Of a stretch of DNA of 6,957 bases, positions 1 to 6,835 are shown piece after piece. Position 1 is the first letter of the stretch. Each line of letters starts with the position of its first letter. The translations under genes and the position numbers were made by a program. The notes beneath the pieces were generated by a model. The model was not told where the DNA came from, made no database searches, and saw nothing but the letters and a program-made list of their open reading frames with translations. Source of the DNA: Prevotellaceae bacterium (GTDB taxonomy: Bacteria > Bacteroidota > Bacteroidia > Bacteroidales > UBA932); the NCBI GenBank assembly GCA_031254635.1, contig JAIRUB010000006.1, positions 1 through 6,957 on the forward strand. Reading direction: 5' to 3'.

Positions 1-3
1 TTA

Positions 4-993
4 GTGAGTGACAATCCAACGAGTTTAACAATATCTCCAACCCATAAATGTAGCGCAGCCTGCTACAATTGTTGTCTGAGTTGTTCTCCGAATATTAAAC
101 ATATAATGCCTTTTAAACGAATAAAGTCGCATATAGATGAGGCATTGCAAACGTACCCAAGCATAAAAATTGTAATTCTAACCGGTGGAGAATGTTTTTT
201 ATTAGGAAAAGATTTGGAGCGGGTAATTGAATACATACGTGAAAAGGGGCGACTGTCAAGGGTTGTAACAAATGCTTATTGGGCTAAGGATTATGACTCG
301 GCTGTAAAAAAATTGAGCACATTAAAGACAGCAGGGTTAACGGAATTTAATATTAGCACAGGGGATAATCATCAACAATTTGTCCCATTTCAGTATGTTG
401 CTAATGCAATAGAGGTTGCTCTTTTTTTAAATATTTCACCTGTAGTAATTGCCATTGAAGCGCACCCCAATTCAAAATTTACCCGTGCAAATATTGAGCA
501 GATTGATAAATTTAAAGAAAGTATAGAAAATAAAAAAATAACAATTATAGAAGGCGCTTGGATGAACTTTGTGAATAATGCGGATAATATTCCGGATAAT
601 AAAATATGCACAAATGTAATATCGGGACGGTGTGAATATCTCTTTCACGGGATTACTATTAACCCGTACTCACAAATGCTGGCTTGTTGCGGCTTAACGG
701 TTGAGTACAATCCTTATTTGAAACTTGGAGATTTGACCCGAAACACATTGGCAGATTTACATGAAAAACAATTTGAGGATTTATTTAAATTATGGTTGTA
801 CGTTGACGGTCCCAAACATATCTATGAATGTATCCAAAAGAAAAAGAAAAGCGCTCTCGAAAAATTTCCACATAAATGTGCTTACTGTATGGAAATAATT
901 AAAAACGAAGAAAACATCTCTATCTTAAAAACCTGTATAAAAAAAGAACTTCCAAGTATTTTATCACGTATCAATCTTTTAAAAGCCTTATAA
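4..993 (+). CDS. Radical SAM protein with SPASM-like cysteine-rich C-terminus
   Basis: Predicted [4Fe-4S] radical S-adenosylmethionine enzyme, 329 aa if it starts at the GTG at position 4. The N-terminus carries the canonical CX3CX2C cluster motif (Cys16, Cys20, Cys23), followed by the SAM-contacting GGE motif (residues 61-63, in ILTGGECF) and a TNAYWA strand at 89-94. STGDNHQQFVP (118-128) resembles the D-x-x-H-x-x-F-x-P segment of some radical SAM peptide or natural-product enzymes. The C-terminal third has seven cysteines (202, 210, 228, 229, 276, 292, 295), including GITINPYSQMLACCG and KCAYC, the layout of a SPASM/twitch domain that binds auxiliary clusters. Such enzymes often modify ribosomal peptides, but no precursor peptide or transporter is visible, so the substrate is unknown. 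The start is uncertain: frame 1 stays open to the window edge (TTA before the GTG), so the 5' end may lie outside. The gene is visibly AT-richer than holA, purB and dxs, which fits accessory origin. Radical SAM assignment is firm; function is not. Confidence 0.85.
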   Translation: MSDNPTSLTISPTHKCSAACYNCCLSCSPNIKHIMPFKRIKSHIDEALQTYPSIKIVILTGGECFLLGKDLERVIEYIREKGRLSRVVTNAYWAKDYDSAVKKLSTLKTAGLTEFNISTGDNHQQFVPFQYVANAIEVALFLNISPVVIAIEAHPNSKFTRANIEQIDKFKESIENKKITIIEGAWMNFVNNADNIPDNKICTNVISGRCEYLFHGITINPYSQMLACCGLTVEYNPYLKLGDLTRNTLADLHEKQFEDLFKLWLYVDGPKHIYECIQKKKKSALEKFPHKCAYCMEIIKNEENISILKTCIKKELPSILSRINLLKAL

Positions 994-1108
994 TTATGAA
1001 ACAATTATTCAAGGCAAAGGAGTCGAACAGGGAATTTTTCGGGTTAATAAGGAGGAGCTTTAAGCCTTAGTAATTGCGCATTTAGAGAAATACTATAGCT
1101 TTGAATAA
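983..1108 (+). pseudogene. Possible decayed C-terminal remnant of a TetR-family regulator
   Basis: In the frame whose codons start at 983, the translation includes IIQGKGVEQGIFRVNKEEL, then an in-frame TAA (1061-1063), then ALVIAHLEKYYSFE and a final TAA (1106-1108). The pattern of II..G...GIFR..N.EEL followed by a hydrophobic helix with AHLE is what I know from the ligand-domain end of TetR-family repressors. It reads continuously across the stop, as expected of a gene tail with a nonsense mutation. No N-terminal part is present; the same frame is closed by TAA at 980-982 inside the radical SAM gene. A competing 24-codon ORF starts with ATG at 996, two bases after the radical SAM stop, and ends with TAG at 1068-1070 (MKQLFKAKESN...SFKP). 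It shows no recognisable feature. The remnant reading is inference from pattern memory on a very short sequence. Confidence 0.33.
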
Positions 1109-1131
1109 GCATAAAAAGAAATTTTCAATTT

Positions 1132-2181
1132 TCAACTCCTAACTATCCTAATCACCAGCTCTCGCAGCAGCTCCCCGTCATCGGCAGCTCCCTTGTTCCA
1201 GCCCTTGCTGCGCGCATCATACTCGCGGATGAGGCGAATAACCTCCACCGTTTTCCCCGGAGGATAATTACGCGCTGCTGTTTTATATTCCGATATAAAA
1301 AAAGGCGTAACCCCCATCTCCGATGCTAAGGCATAATCGTTGATGCCGGGTTGATTACGTTGAATTAAATGCAGTTTTAATAATTTGAGAAAATGCCCGA
1401 AGAGCGTGCTGAGCGTTATCACCATAGGATACTCTTTGGGATTTTTGCGAAAATGTTCAACAATCAGCATGGCTTTTTTTGTGTTGCGGACATTGAGTGC
1501 CTTGTTCAACTCAAAAACATTATACTCCCGGCTGATGCCAATATTTTTTTCAATATGCTCGGCTGTGATTTTGCTACTCCCTTCCGGCAGTAAGGTGAAA
1601 AGCTTGTCGAGTTCATTAGCTATTCTGCTCAAATCGGCGCCTATGTGCTCGAATAGTATCTGTGCAGCATCGGGCGTAATCTCGCATTTTTTCCCTTTTA
1701 GGTAATTCTTAATCCAATCTACTGTTTCGTTCTCGTAGAATTGGACAGTTTCTAATACTTCCCCTGCTTTATCCACCGACTTGTATAGCGCCTTACGCTT
1801 GTCTACCGACTTGTACATAAAACACAACACCAAAATAGTGCTGGCTAAGGGATTTTTTGTATATACCTCTAAACTTTCAAAGTCTTTCAGTTGTTGAGCT
1901 TCCCTAACGATTATCACTTGTTTGTTGCTCATCATCGGGTAACGGCGAGCGGTTTCGATTACCTGCGTCACGCTAATATCTTTACTACCATAAAGCATTA
2001 ATTGATTGAAACCGCGTTCCTCGGGCGTTAGGATATTATTCGCCATATAATCGCTGAGGAGGTCTATATAGTAAGGTTCTTCACCCATGAGCAGATATAT
2101 CGGCTTATAGACTTTCTTCTTCAGGTCCGACAAAATACGCTCATAAGCAGCGATGGTATCTTTAGCGTAAATCTTAGCCAT
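1132..2181 (-). CDS. holA: DNA polymerase III, delta subunit
   Basis: Delta subunit of the replicative clamp loader (349 aa), the wrench that opens the beta sliding clamp during loading onto primed DNA; cytoplasmic, at the replisome. The sequence shows the family outline: a degenerate P-loop region without a Walker lysine (YLLMGEEPYYID, residues 29-40), the RRYPMMSNKQVIIVREAQ block (79-96) where the family usually has a PMF/PLF-type turn before a buried strand, a domain II helix with SRIANELDKL (185-194), and NVFELNKAL (221-229) at the start of the C-terminal collar domain. Length is normal. The ATG lies three bases after the purB stop, so it is almost certainly translated from the purB transcript; no Shine-Dalgarno sequence is seen. 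Oddity: the hexapeptide YKSVDK occurs twice, ten residues apart (123-128 and 133-138). The stop is TGA, and the gene converges on the radical SAM gene to its left. Confidence 0.93.
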   Translation of the reverse strand: MAKIYAKDTIAAYERILSDLKKKVYKPIYLLMGEEPYYIDLLSDYMANNILTPEERGFNQLMLYGSKDISVTQVIETARRYPMMSNKQVIIVREAQQLKDFESLEVYTKNPLASTILVLCFMYKSVDKRKALYKSVDKAGEVLETVQFYENETVDWIKNYLKGKKCEITPDAAQILFEHIGADLSRIANELDKLFTLLPEGSSKITAEHIEKNIGISREYNVFELNKALNVRNTKKAMLIVEHFRKNPKEYPMVITLSTLFGHFLKLLKLHLIQRNQPGINDYALASEMGVTPFFISEYKTAARNYPPGKTVEVIRLIREYDARSKGWNKGAADDGELLRELVIRIVRS

Positions 2182-2184
2182 AGT

Positions 2185-3528
2185 TTAGATACCGGTATAG
2201 GTTTGAGGGCTAAGCGCTATCAATTCCTGCTTAACGCTGTTGCTAATATCCAACCTTTCCACAAAGGTACGGATACTTTCGCGGGTGATAGCCTCGTTGG
2301 TGCGTGTTAGTTCCTTTAGAGTTTCGTAGGGATTAGGATAAGCTTCGCGGCGAAGTATAGTCTGGATGCCCTCGGCCACTACCGCCCAGTTGGCTTCTAA
2401 GTCGCGCTCCATAGCCGTCGTATTCACTATAAGTTTGTTCAGGCCTTTGAGTAACGAATTTAAGGCAATAATGCTGTGGGCTATGGGAACGCCTATGTTA
2501 CGCAGCACAGTACTGTCGGTAAGGTCGCGCTGAAGGCGCGATACAGGCAGTTTGGCCGATAGGTGTTCAAACAGCGCATTGGCAATAGCTATATTACCTT
2601 CCGCATTTTCAAAATCGATAGGATTAACCTTGTGCGGCATAGCTGATGAACCTACTTCCCCTTTTTTTATTTGTTGTTTGAAATAATCCATCGAAATATA
2701 GCTCCACATATCGCGCGACAGGTCGAGTAGGATGGTATTGATGCGCTTCAAGGCATCAAAACAGGCTGCAAGGTTATCGTAGTGCTCAATTTGTGTGGTA
2801 TAATGGGAGCGCGATAATTGCAATTTTTTATTAACGAAATTATCGGCAAATTCAATCCATTCGATATTTGGATAAGCAACTGTGTGGGCGTTGAAATTGC
2901 CTGTGGCGCCGCCGAATTTGCCAGAAAAAGGCACAGCGTTAAGCAAACACAATTGTTTGTTGATTCGTTCTACAAATACCATCATTTCCTTGCCCAAGCG
3001 GGTAGGGGAGGCGGGTTGTCCGTGGGTACGCGCTAACATAGGAATAGCTGCCCAGTCATCAGCCAATGCTTTTATCTTATCAATAAATTGCTGCAACAAT
3101 GGTAAATAAATGTTTTCCAAGGCTTCTTTTAGGCTGAGCGGTACGGCTGTGTTGTTGATGTCCTGCGAGGTTAGCCCGAAATGAAGAAATTCACGATAAT
3201 CCTGCAATCCTCTTTCGTCAAAACATTTTTTTAGAAAATATTCTACTGCCTTTACATCGTGATTGGTAATGCTTTCGGTTTGTTTGATTTCCAACGCTTG
3301 TTTGAGCGTAAACTGAAGATAAATGTTGCGAAGTGCTGCAACTTCCGTTTTCTTTATGTCTTTAAGTTGAGGCAGCGGAATTTCGCAAAGCGCTATGAAA
3401 TATTCCACTTCCACCAACAGGCGATAGCGGATAAGGGCAAATTCGGAAAAATAATTCGACAAATCAGCTATTTGCGACCGGTAACGGCCATCAATCGGTG
3501 ATATGGCGGTAAGTGTTGTTAAATCCAT
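2185..3528 (-). CDS. purB: Adenylosuccinate lyase
   Basis: Homotetrameric fumarase/aspartase-superfamily lyase (447 aa). It acts twice in purine synthesis: SAICAR to AICAR plus fumarate, and adenylosuccinate to AMP plus fumarate. It is the E. coli-like subtype, opening with LTAISPIDGRY (residues 6-16). Conserved blocks are all present: TSQDINNTA (120-128), ARTHGQP (166-172, catalytic His169), THYTTQIEHYDN-type substrate loop written here as SHYTTQIEHYDN (241-252), and the superfamily signature GSSAMPHKVNP (293-303) with catalytic Ser295, numbered as in E. coli. The C-terminus ends YTGI, which I recall as usual for Bacteroidota PurB, so I do not call it truncated. The ATG at 3528 follows a leader of about 15 nt from a TATCTTTG -7 box and has no Shine-Dalgarno sequence. 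It is the first gene of a purB-holA unit and divergent from dxs. Confidence 0.97.
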   Translation of the reverse strand: MDLTTLTAISPIDGRYRSQIADLSNYFSEFALIRYRLLVEVEYFIALCEIPLPQLKDIKKTEVAALRNIYLQFTLKQALEIKQTESITNHDVKAVEYFLKKCFDERGLQDYREFLHFGLTSQDINNTAVPLSLKEALENIYLPLLQQFIDKIKALADDWAAIPMLARTHGQPASPTRLGKEMMVFVERINKQLCLLNAVPFSGKFGGATGNFNAHTVAYPNIEWIEFADNFVNKKLQLSRSHYTTQIEHYDNLAACFDALKRINTILLDLSRDMWSYISMDYFKQQIKKGEVGSSAMPHKVNPIDFENAEGNIAIANALFEHLSAKLPVSRLQRDLTDSTVLRNIGVPIAHSIIALNSLLKGLNKLIVNTTAMERDLEANWAVVAEGIQTILRREAYPNPYETLKELTRTNEAITRESIRTFVERLDISNSVKQELIALSPQTYTGI

Positions 3529-3548
3529 AAGCCATCTGCATTAATCTA

Positions 3549-3556
3549 CAAAGATA
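3549..3556 (-). promoter_or_regulatory. Bacteroidota -7 box for purB-holA
   Basis: The minus strand reads TATCTTTG here, an exact match to the Bacteroidota TAnnTTTG -7 element. It lies 20 bp upstream of the purB ATG, predicting a short leader of roughly 15 nt. I see no clear TTTG/TTG -33 element at the usual spacing; an A/T tract fills that space. The spot where a -33 element would sit overlaps the -7 box of the divergent dxs promoter. Confidence 0.65.
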
Positions 3557-3569
3557 GAAAATTTTTTTG

Positions 3570-3577
3570 TATCTTTG
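3570..3577 (+). promoter_or_regulatory. Bacteroidota -7 box for dxs
   Basis: The plus strand reads TATCTTTG, matching TAnnTTTG, 29 bp upstream of the dxs ATG; the leader would be about 25 nt and is AT-rich without a Shine-Dalgarno sequence. Together with the purB box at 3549-3556 it forms an inverted pair (CAAAGATA, 13-bp A/T-rich spacer, TATCTTTG), that is, two back-to-back promoters. No good -33 match is seen. Confidence 0.7.
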
Positions 3578-3606
3578 CGGCTCTTTAATATTTTTAAGAA
3601 ATCTTT

Positions 3607-5472
3607 ATGGTGCTGATAGATAAAATTGATGCCCCCTCCGACTTGCGTAAGTTATCTGTTGCGGAATTAACGGAATTGTGTGCCGGTTTGCGGGAATTGA
3701 TTATTAATGCCTGCGCTGAAAATCCGGGACATATAGGGGCAAGTTTAGGAGTAGTGGAACTATCTGTTGCTCTGCATTATGTATTTGATACTCCAAACGA
3801 TAAGCTAATTTGGGACGTAGGGCATCAGGCTTATGCGCATAAAATTCTTACAGGTCGGCGGGATGTTTTTCACACTAACCGATGTTATGGTGGCATCAGT
3901 GGTTTTCCGCGGCGTTGCGAGAGTGTTTATGACCCTTTCGGGGGCGGCCATTCCTCGGTGAGTGTATCGGCAGCCTTGGGTATGGCCGTAGCAGCCCGTA
4001 TGCAAGGGGTTAAGCAACAAACTATTGCTATAATCGGTGACGGTGCTATGACTGGTGGCTTAGCCTTCGAGGGCTTGAATAATGCTGGTGACCGGAAAGA
4101 AAATTTGTTGGTAATACTTAATGATAATAATATTTCTATCGACAAAAATGTGGGCGCCCTGCATCGGTACCTGATGAAACTCACGCTTTCATCAGGTTAT
4201 AATCGTGCCAAAAAACAGGTATGGAATATACTGGGGCAGAATTTTATTCGTCGGGGAATTCAGAATTTTGTCAATACTACCAAATCGGCTATTTTCAAGC
4301 GGAGTAATCTTTTTGAAGCCTTGGGCTTTCGCTATTTCGGCCCTATCGATGGGCATGATACTGCACGGTTGGTAAGGGCGCTTTCAGCATTAAAAAAAAT
4401 TGAGGGTCCAAAATTATTGCATATAATTACCAAAAAAGGCAAGGGATATCAACCTGCAGAAGATAACCAAACAACCTGGCATGCTCCCGGATTATTCAAT
4501 AAAAATACAGGAAAGCGCATTAAAGAAGTCGGAGAGCCTGCGCGTTATCAGGATGTCTTTGGCGAAACGATGATAGACTTGGCTAATCAAAACGAAAAAA
4601 TAGTGGGTATTACGCCCGCCATGCCTACGGGCTGTTCTTTGAACATGATGATGGAAGCTATGCCCCACCGCGCCTTTGATGTAGGTATTGCCGAAGGACA
4701 CGCGGTAACTTTTGCAGCAGGCTTGGCAGCGCAAGGATTGCTGCCTTTCTGCAATATTTATTCTTCCTTCATGCAGCGCGCCTACGACGAGGTAATTCAC
4801 GATGTGGCGCTGCAAAATTTGCAGGTAGTCTTCTGTCTTGATCGCGGCGGATTGGTGGGCGAGGACGGTGCTACGCACCACGGTGCTTATGATTTGGCTT
4901 ATTTCCGCTGTATTCCGAATATGGTAGTAGTAGCGCCAATGAACGAGATAGAGTTGCGCAATATGATGTACACTGCACAACTGCCCGACAGAGGCCCCTT
5001 TGTTATCCGTTATCCTCGTGGTTCAGGTGTTGGTTTAGATTGGCAACATCGGCCTTTCGAAAAGATAGCAGTGGGTACTGCTCGCAAATTATGCGACGGA
5101 GACACCATAGCCTTGTTATCGGTAGGCGACACAGGCAATACTGCGGCTAAGGCTATTAAGCGATTGGCGGCTGAGGGCATTGCTGTGGCACATTATGATA
5201 TGCGTTTTGTAAAACCCATTGATGAAGCGGTATTGCACGATGTAGGCAAAAAATATAAGCAGGTTATAACCTTGGAAAATGGCGCTATAATTGGAGGATT
5301 TGGCAGCGCGGTGACAGAGTTTTTTACTGCTCACGGCTATCTCTTGCCGGTAACCCGTATAGGCATCCCCGATCGTTTCGTAGAGCATGGCACCCTTGCC
5401 CAGTTACACGCTGAATGTGGTACCGATGAGGCGGGTATTTACCGTACCTTGTTAAAGATAGCAAGAGACTAA
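3607..5472 (+). CDS. dxs: 1-Deoxy-D-xylulose-5-phosphate synthase
   Basis: Thiamine-diphosphate enzyme (621 aa) that condenses pyruvate with glyceraldehyde 3-phosphate to DXP, the entry step of the MEP pathway to isoprenoids and a branch to thiamine and pyridoxal. All three transketolase-like domains are present. The N-terminal domain has NPGHIGASLG (His42), GHQAYAHKILTGR (His73), GGHSS (113-117) and the ThDP/Mg motif GDGAMTGG (144-151) through LNDNN (171-175). The pyrimidine domain has IAEGHAVTFAAG with catalytic Glu363, QRAYDE (Arg391) and GEDGATHHG (Asp420, His424), then RYPRGSG (Arg471). These match E. coli residues 370, 398, 427, 431 and 478 at a constant offset of seven, so the active site is intact. 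The C-terminal domain includes DMRFVKPID and ENGAIIGGFGSAV. The ATG at 3607 is chosen because the protein then starts at the usual place before the first helix. The gene is likely monocistronic: the next gene converges on it. Confidence 0.97.
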   Translation: MVLIDKIDAPSDLRKLSVAELTELCAGLRELIINACAENPGHIGASLGVVELSVALHYVFDTPNDKLIWDVGHQAYAHKILTGRRDVFHTNRCYGGISGFPRRCESVYDPFGGGHSSVSVSAALGMAVAARMQGVKQQTIAIIGDGAMTGGLAFEGLNNAGDRKENLLVILNDNNISIDKNVGALHRYLMKLTLSSGYNRAKKQVWNILGQNFIRRGIQNFVNTTKSAIFKRSNLFEALGFRYFGPIDGHDTARLVRALSALKKIEGPKLLHIITKKGKGYQPAEDNQTTWHAPGLFNKNTGKRIKEVGEPARYQDVFGETMIDLANQNEKIVGITPAMPTGCSLNMMMEAMPHRAFDVGIAEGHAVTFAAGLAAQGLLPFCNIYSSFMQRAYDEVIHDVALQNLQVVFCLDRGGLVGEDGATHHGAYDLAYFRCIPNMVVVAPMNEIELRNMMYTAQLPDRGPFVIRYPRGSGVGLDWQHRPFEKIAVGTARKLCDGDTIALLSVGDTGNTAAKAIKRLAAEGIAVAHYDMRFVKPIDEAVLHDVGKKYKQVITLENGAIIGGFGSAVTEFFTAHGYLLPVTRIGIPDRFVEHGTLAQLHAECGTDEAGIYRTLLKIARD

Positions 5473-5501
5473 GAGATTAGGGGTGAAAGGTACGAAAACA
5501 C

Positions 5502-5587
5502 GAAGAGTGTTATAAATTTATGATTGAATAACTCATAATCACTTTATAACTTTATAAACTTGTAACTCATAAACCGCATCACTCTTC
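5502..5587. repeat. Spaced inverted repeat between dxs and the recombinase
   Basis: GAAGAGTG (5502-5509) and its exact complement CACTCTTC (5580-5587) bracket the gap between the two convergent genes; extending outward gives 9 of 11 matching positions. A second nested pair, TTTATGA (5517-5523) and TCATAAA (5567-5573), has the same orientation. The arms are too far apart for a compact intrinsic terminator, but the pair could fold as a long, weak, AT-rich stem in transcripts from either side. No poly-T-tailed hairpin was found here. Confidence 0.45.
5529..5573. repeat. Degenerate AT-rich tandem array of about 8 bp units
   Basis: TAACTCATAA occurs at 5529-5538 and again at 5563-5572. Between them, ACTTTATA occurs twice in direct tandem (5541-5548 and 5549-5556), followed by ACTTGTAA and ACTCATAA. 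The whole reads as a decayed array of ACTTTATA-like units, as slipped-strand synthesis would make. It sits in the 130-bp convergent gap and has no coding potential. Confidence 0.55.
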
Positions 5588-5602
5588 ACGCTTAACGATA
5601 GC

Positions 5603-6682
5603 TTACAAATCGTCCAAAGGGCTTTTGACACTACCCAATTGACGATTGCTCACCTTAGCATAAATTTCAGTAGTTTTTATATCTTTATGTCCTAATAGTT
5701 TTTGGATAAAAAACATATCTGTTCCGCATTCTAACAAATGAGTGGCATAACTATGCCGCAGTCCATGAATGCCCACCGATTTATTAATTTTTGCTTTTTG
5801 CATAGCATTTTTAAAAACAGCCTGCACGCTGCGAATGGAATATTGACCACCATATTGACCCTCAAATAAATATGTTTTAGGATGATAATTGCGGTAATAG
5901 CTCCGCAAATCGTCAAGTATGGATGAGGGAAGGGTTACATAGCGGTCTCTTTTACCCTTAGCGCTTTCGATATGCACCAGCATTCGTTGGCTATCAATGT
6001 CGATAATTTTCAGGTTCACAACTTCACTCACACGCAAGCCCATTCCGTAGCACAATTTGAGCATAAGTAATTGTTTAAGATTGCCCACTTTGGTGAAAAG
6101 TTTAGCGATATCATTTTTATTAAGCACTTTGGGCAATGATTGTCTCTTTTTGGGACGAGGAATTTCTTCAAAAAAAAGTTTGTCATGATGCAGCACTTGT
6201 TCAAAGTAAAATTTTATAGCATTTAGTCGGCTGTGTATAATATTTTCTGAAAGTTTTAGTTTAGTTACACAATACAAAAGATAAGCCCGCATGCGTTCAG
6301 GGGTTAGCGTATTTACGGGTGTATCTTTGAGCAGGTAGAGCAGTTGTGCAAATTCGGTGCAATAGATTTTGATAGTATTTGGGCTGTAGGCTTTGAGTAA
6401 AAGCAATTCGTTCATCCGTTTAAGAGCAACTTGATTTATCGGATGAATTTGTTTGAAAACGGTTTTCCCCGGTTCTGTTTTGGCTATCATACCTAACTCT
6501 ATTCTAATATATTTTAAATCAGGAAGATACCAGCATCTTTTTGAAACACTCCACTTGGCTGTAGAAAATTTTTCTCTCAACTCTTTTAGTTTTAAAGAAT
6601 TGTAGCTGAAATGTGTAAAAATGACATTTTTATTATGATGAGAGCCAATTAAAAATTGGTAATTTTCAGGGTTGAACGGCAT
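5603..6682 (-). CDS. Tyrosine recombinase (integrase) with N-terminal accessory module
   Basis: Site-specific DNA recombinase, 359 aa. The catalytic domain (about 185-345) has the full active site: Arg217 in GLRVSEV, Lys242 in the AKGKRDR beta-hairpin, His306 and Arg309 in HGLRHSYATHLL, His332 in LLGHKDIKTTEIY, and nucleophile Tyr341. The spacing from Arg217 to Lys242 matches XerD (25 versus 24 residues). A SAM-like core-binding domain spans about 85-165 (SPNTIKIYCTEFAQLLYLL). Residues 1 to about 80 are extra compared with XerC/XerD (about 300 aa). They contain FSYNSLKLKELREKF and AKWSVSKRCWYLPD, a pattern like the small HARP-type W..s.k.WY.P module, possibly an arm-site DNA-binding domain (inference). 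Arg217 to His306 is 89 residues, too short for the extra loop of classical integron IntI. The ATG at 6682 follows a TAACTTTG -7 box; no Shine-Dalgarno sequence. It could serve an integrative element, inversion switch or cassette system; the target is not shown. Confidence 0.93.
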   Translation of the reverse strand: MPFNPENYQFLIGSHHNKNVIFTHFSYNSLKLKELREKFSTAKWSVSKRCWYLPDLKYIRIELGMIAKTEPGKTVFKQIHPINQVALKRMNELLLLKAYSPNTIKIYCTEFAQLLYLLKDTPVNTLTPERMRAYLLYCVTKLKLSENIIHSRLNAIKFYFEQVLHHDKLFFEEIPRPKKRQSLPKVLNKNDIAKLFTKVGNLKQLLMLKLCYGMGLRVSEVVNLKIIDIDSQRMLVHIESAKGKRDRYVTLPSSILDDLRSYYRNYHPKTYLFEGQYGGQYSIRSVQAVFKNAMQKAKINKSVGIHGLRHSYATHLLECGTDMFFIQKLLGHKDIKTTEIYAKVSNRQLGSVKSPLDDL

Positions 6683-6835
6683 GCGTATTTTTAATATTTT
6701 TTAAATATGTTTTTGCAAAGTTATGAAAAAAATATACAAATTACGCATCCAAAATCACAAAATAATGTTCTGTGTATAAATATTTTCAAAAAAGCGTTGT
6801 AGATTCAAAAAAAATGCGTATACTTGCGTATATTT
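6681..6835. repeat. Four WTGCGTAWWYTT motifs upstream of the recombinase
   Basis: Copies are ATGCGTATTTTT (6681-6692, +, overlapping the start codon), ATGCGTAATTTG (minus strand, 6748 to 6737, one mismatch at the last base), ATGCGTATACTT (6814-6825, +) and TTGCGTATATTT (6824-6835, +). The last two have cores exactly 10 bp apart, one helical turn. By rough base-probability arithmetic the TGCGTA core is expected about 0.1 times in 275 bp on both strands; four are seen here against about three in the remaining 6.7 kb. They could be recombinase arm sites, iterons or operators. Confidence 0.6.
6716..6723 (-). promoter_or_regulatory. Bacteroidota -7 box for the recombinase
   Basis: The minus strand reads TAACTTTG, matching TAnnTTTG, 33 bp upstream of the recombinase ATG; the leader is almost pure A/T. 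A TTTG lies further upstream on the minus strand (6737-6740) but with only 13 bp spacing, shorter than the usual -33/-7 distance, so I do not call it the -33 element. The box is flanked by WTGCGTAWWYTT motifs at 6681-6692 and 6737-6748, which suggests regulation by a protein bound there. Confidence 0.6.

Noticed and set aside
994..1131. Bidirectional terminator between the radical SAM gene and holA
   Set aside because: Only weak TTGAA/TTCAA pairing is seen near 1101-1135; there is no GC-rich stem with a T tract.
2185..2230. Truncated C-terminus of PurB
   Set aside because: The ending YTGI looks usual for Bacteroidota PurB from memory, length is normal, and the following gene starts directly after.
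3549..3577. Intrinsic terminator formed by CAAAGATA...TATCTTTG
   Set aside because: The arms are exact -7 boxes of two divergent genes, are AT-rich, and lie between gene starts, where a terminator makes little sense.
4492..4980. 162-codon open frame on the minus strand inside dxs
   Set aside because: It lies wholly within the strongly supported dxs gene and its translation shows no family features; it is an antisense shadow.
5603..6682. Classical integron integrase IntI
   Set aside because: The Arg217-to-His306 interval is 89 residues, XerD-like, with no room for the IntI-specific insertion before the HxxR motif.
5603..6682. Housekeeping XerC or XerD
   Set aside because: The extra N-terminal 80 residues, AT-rich composition and repeat-rich upstream region point to an accessory recombinase rather than the dif-site pair.
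6681..6835. CRISPR repeats
   Set aside because: The motif is only 12 bp, occurs in both orientations and at irregular spacing, and there are no cas genes.
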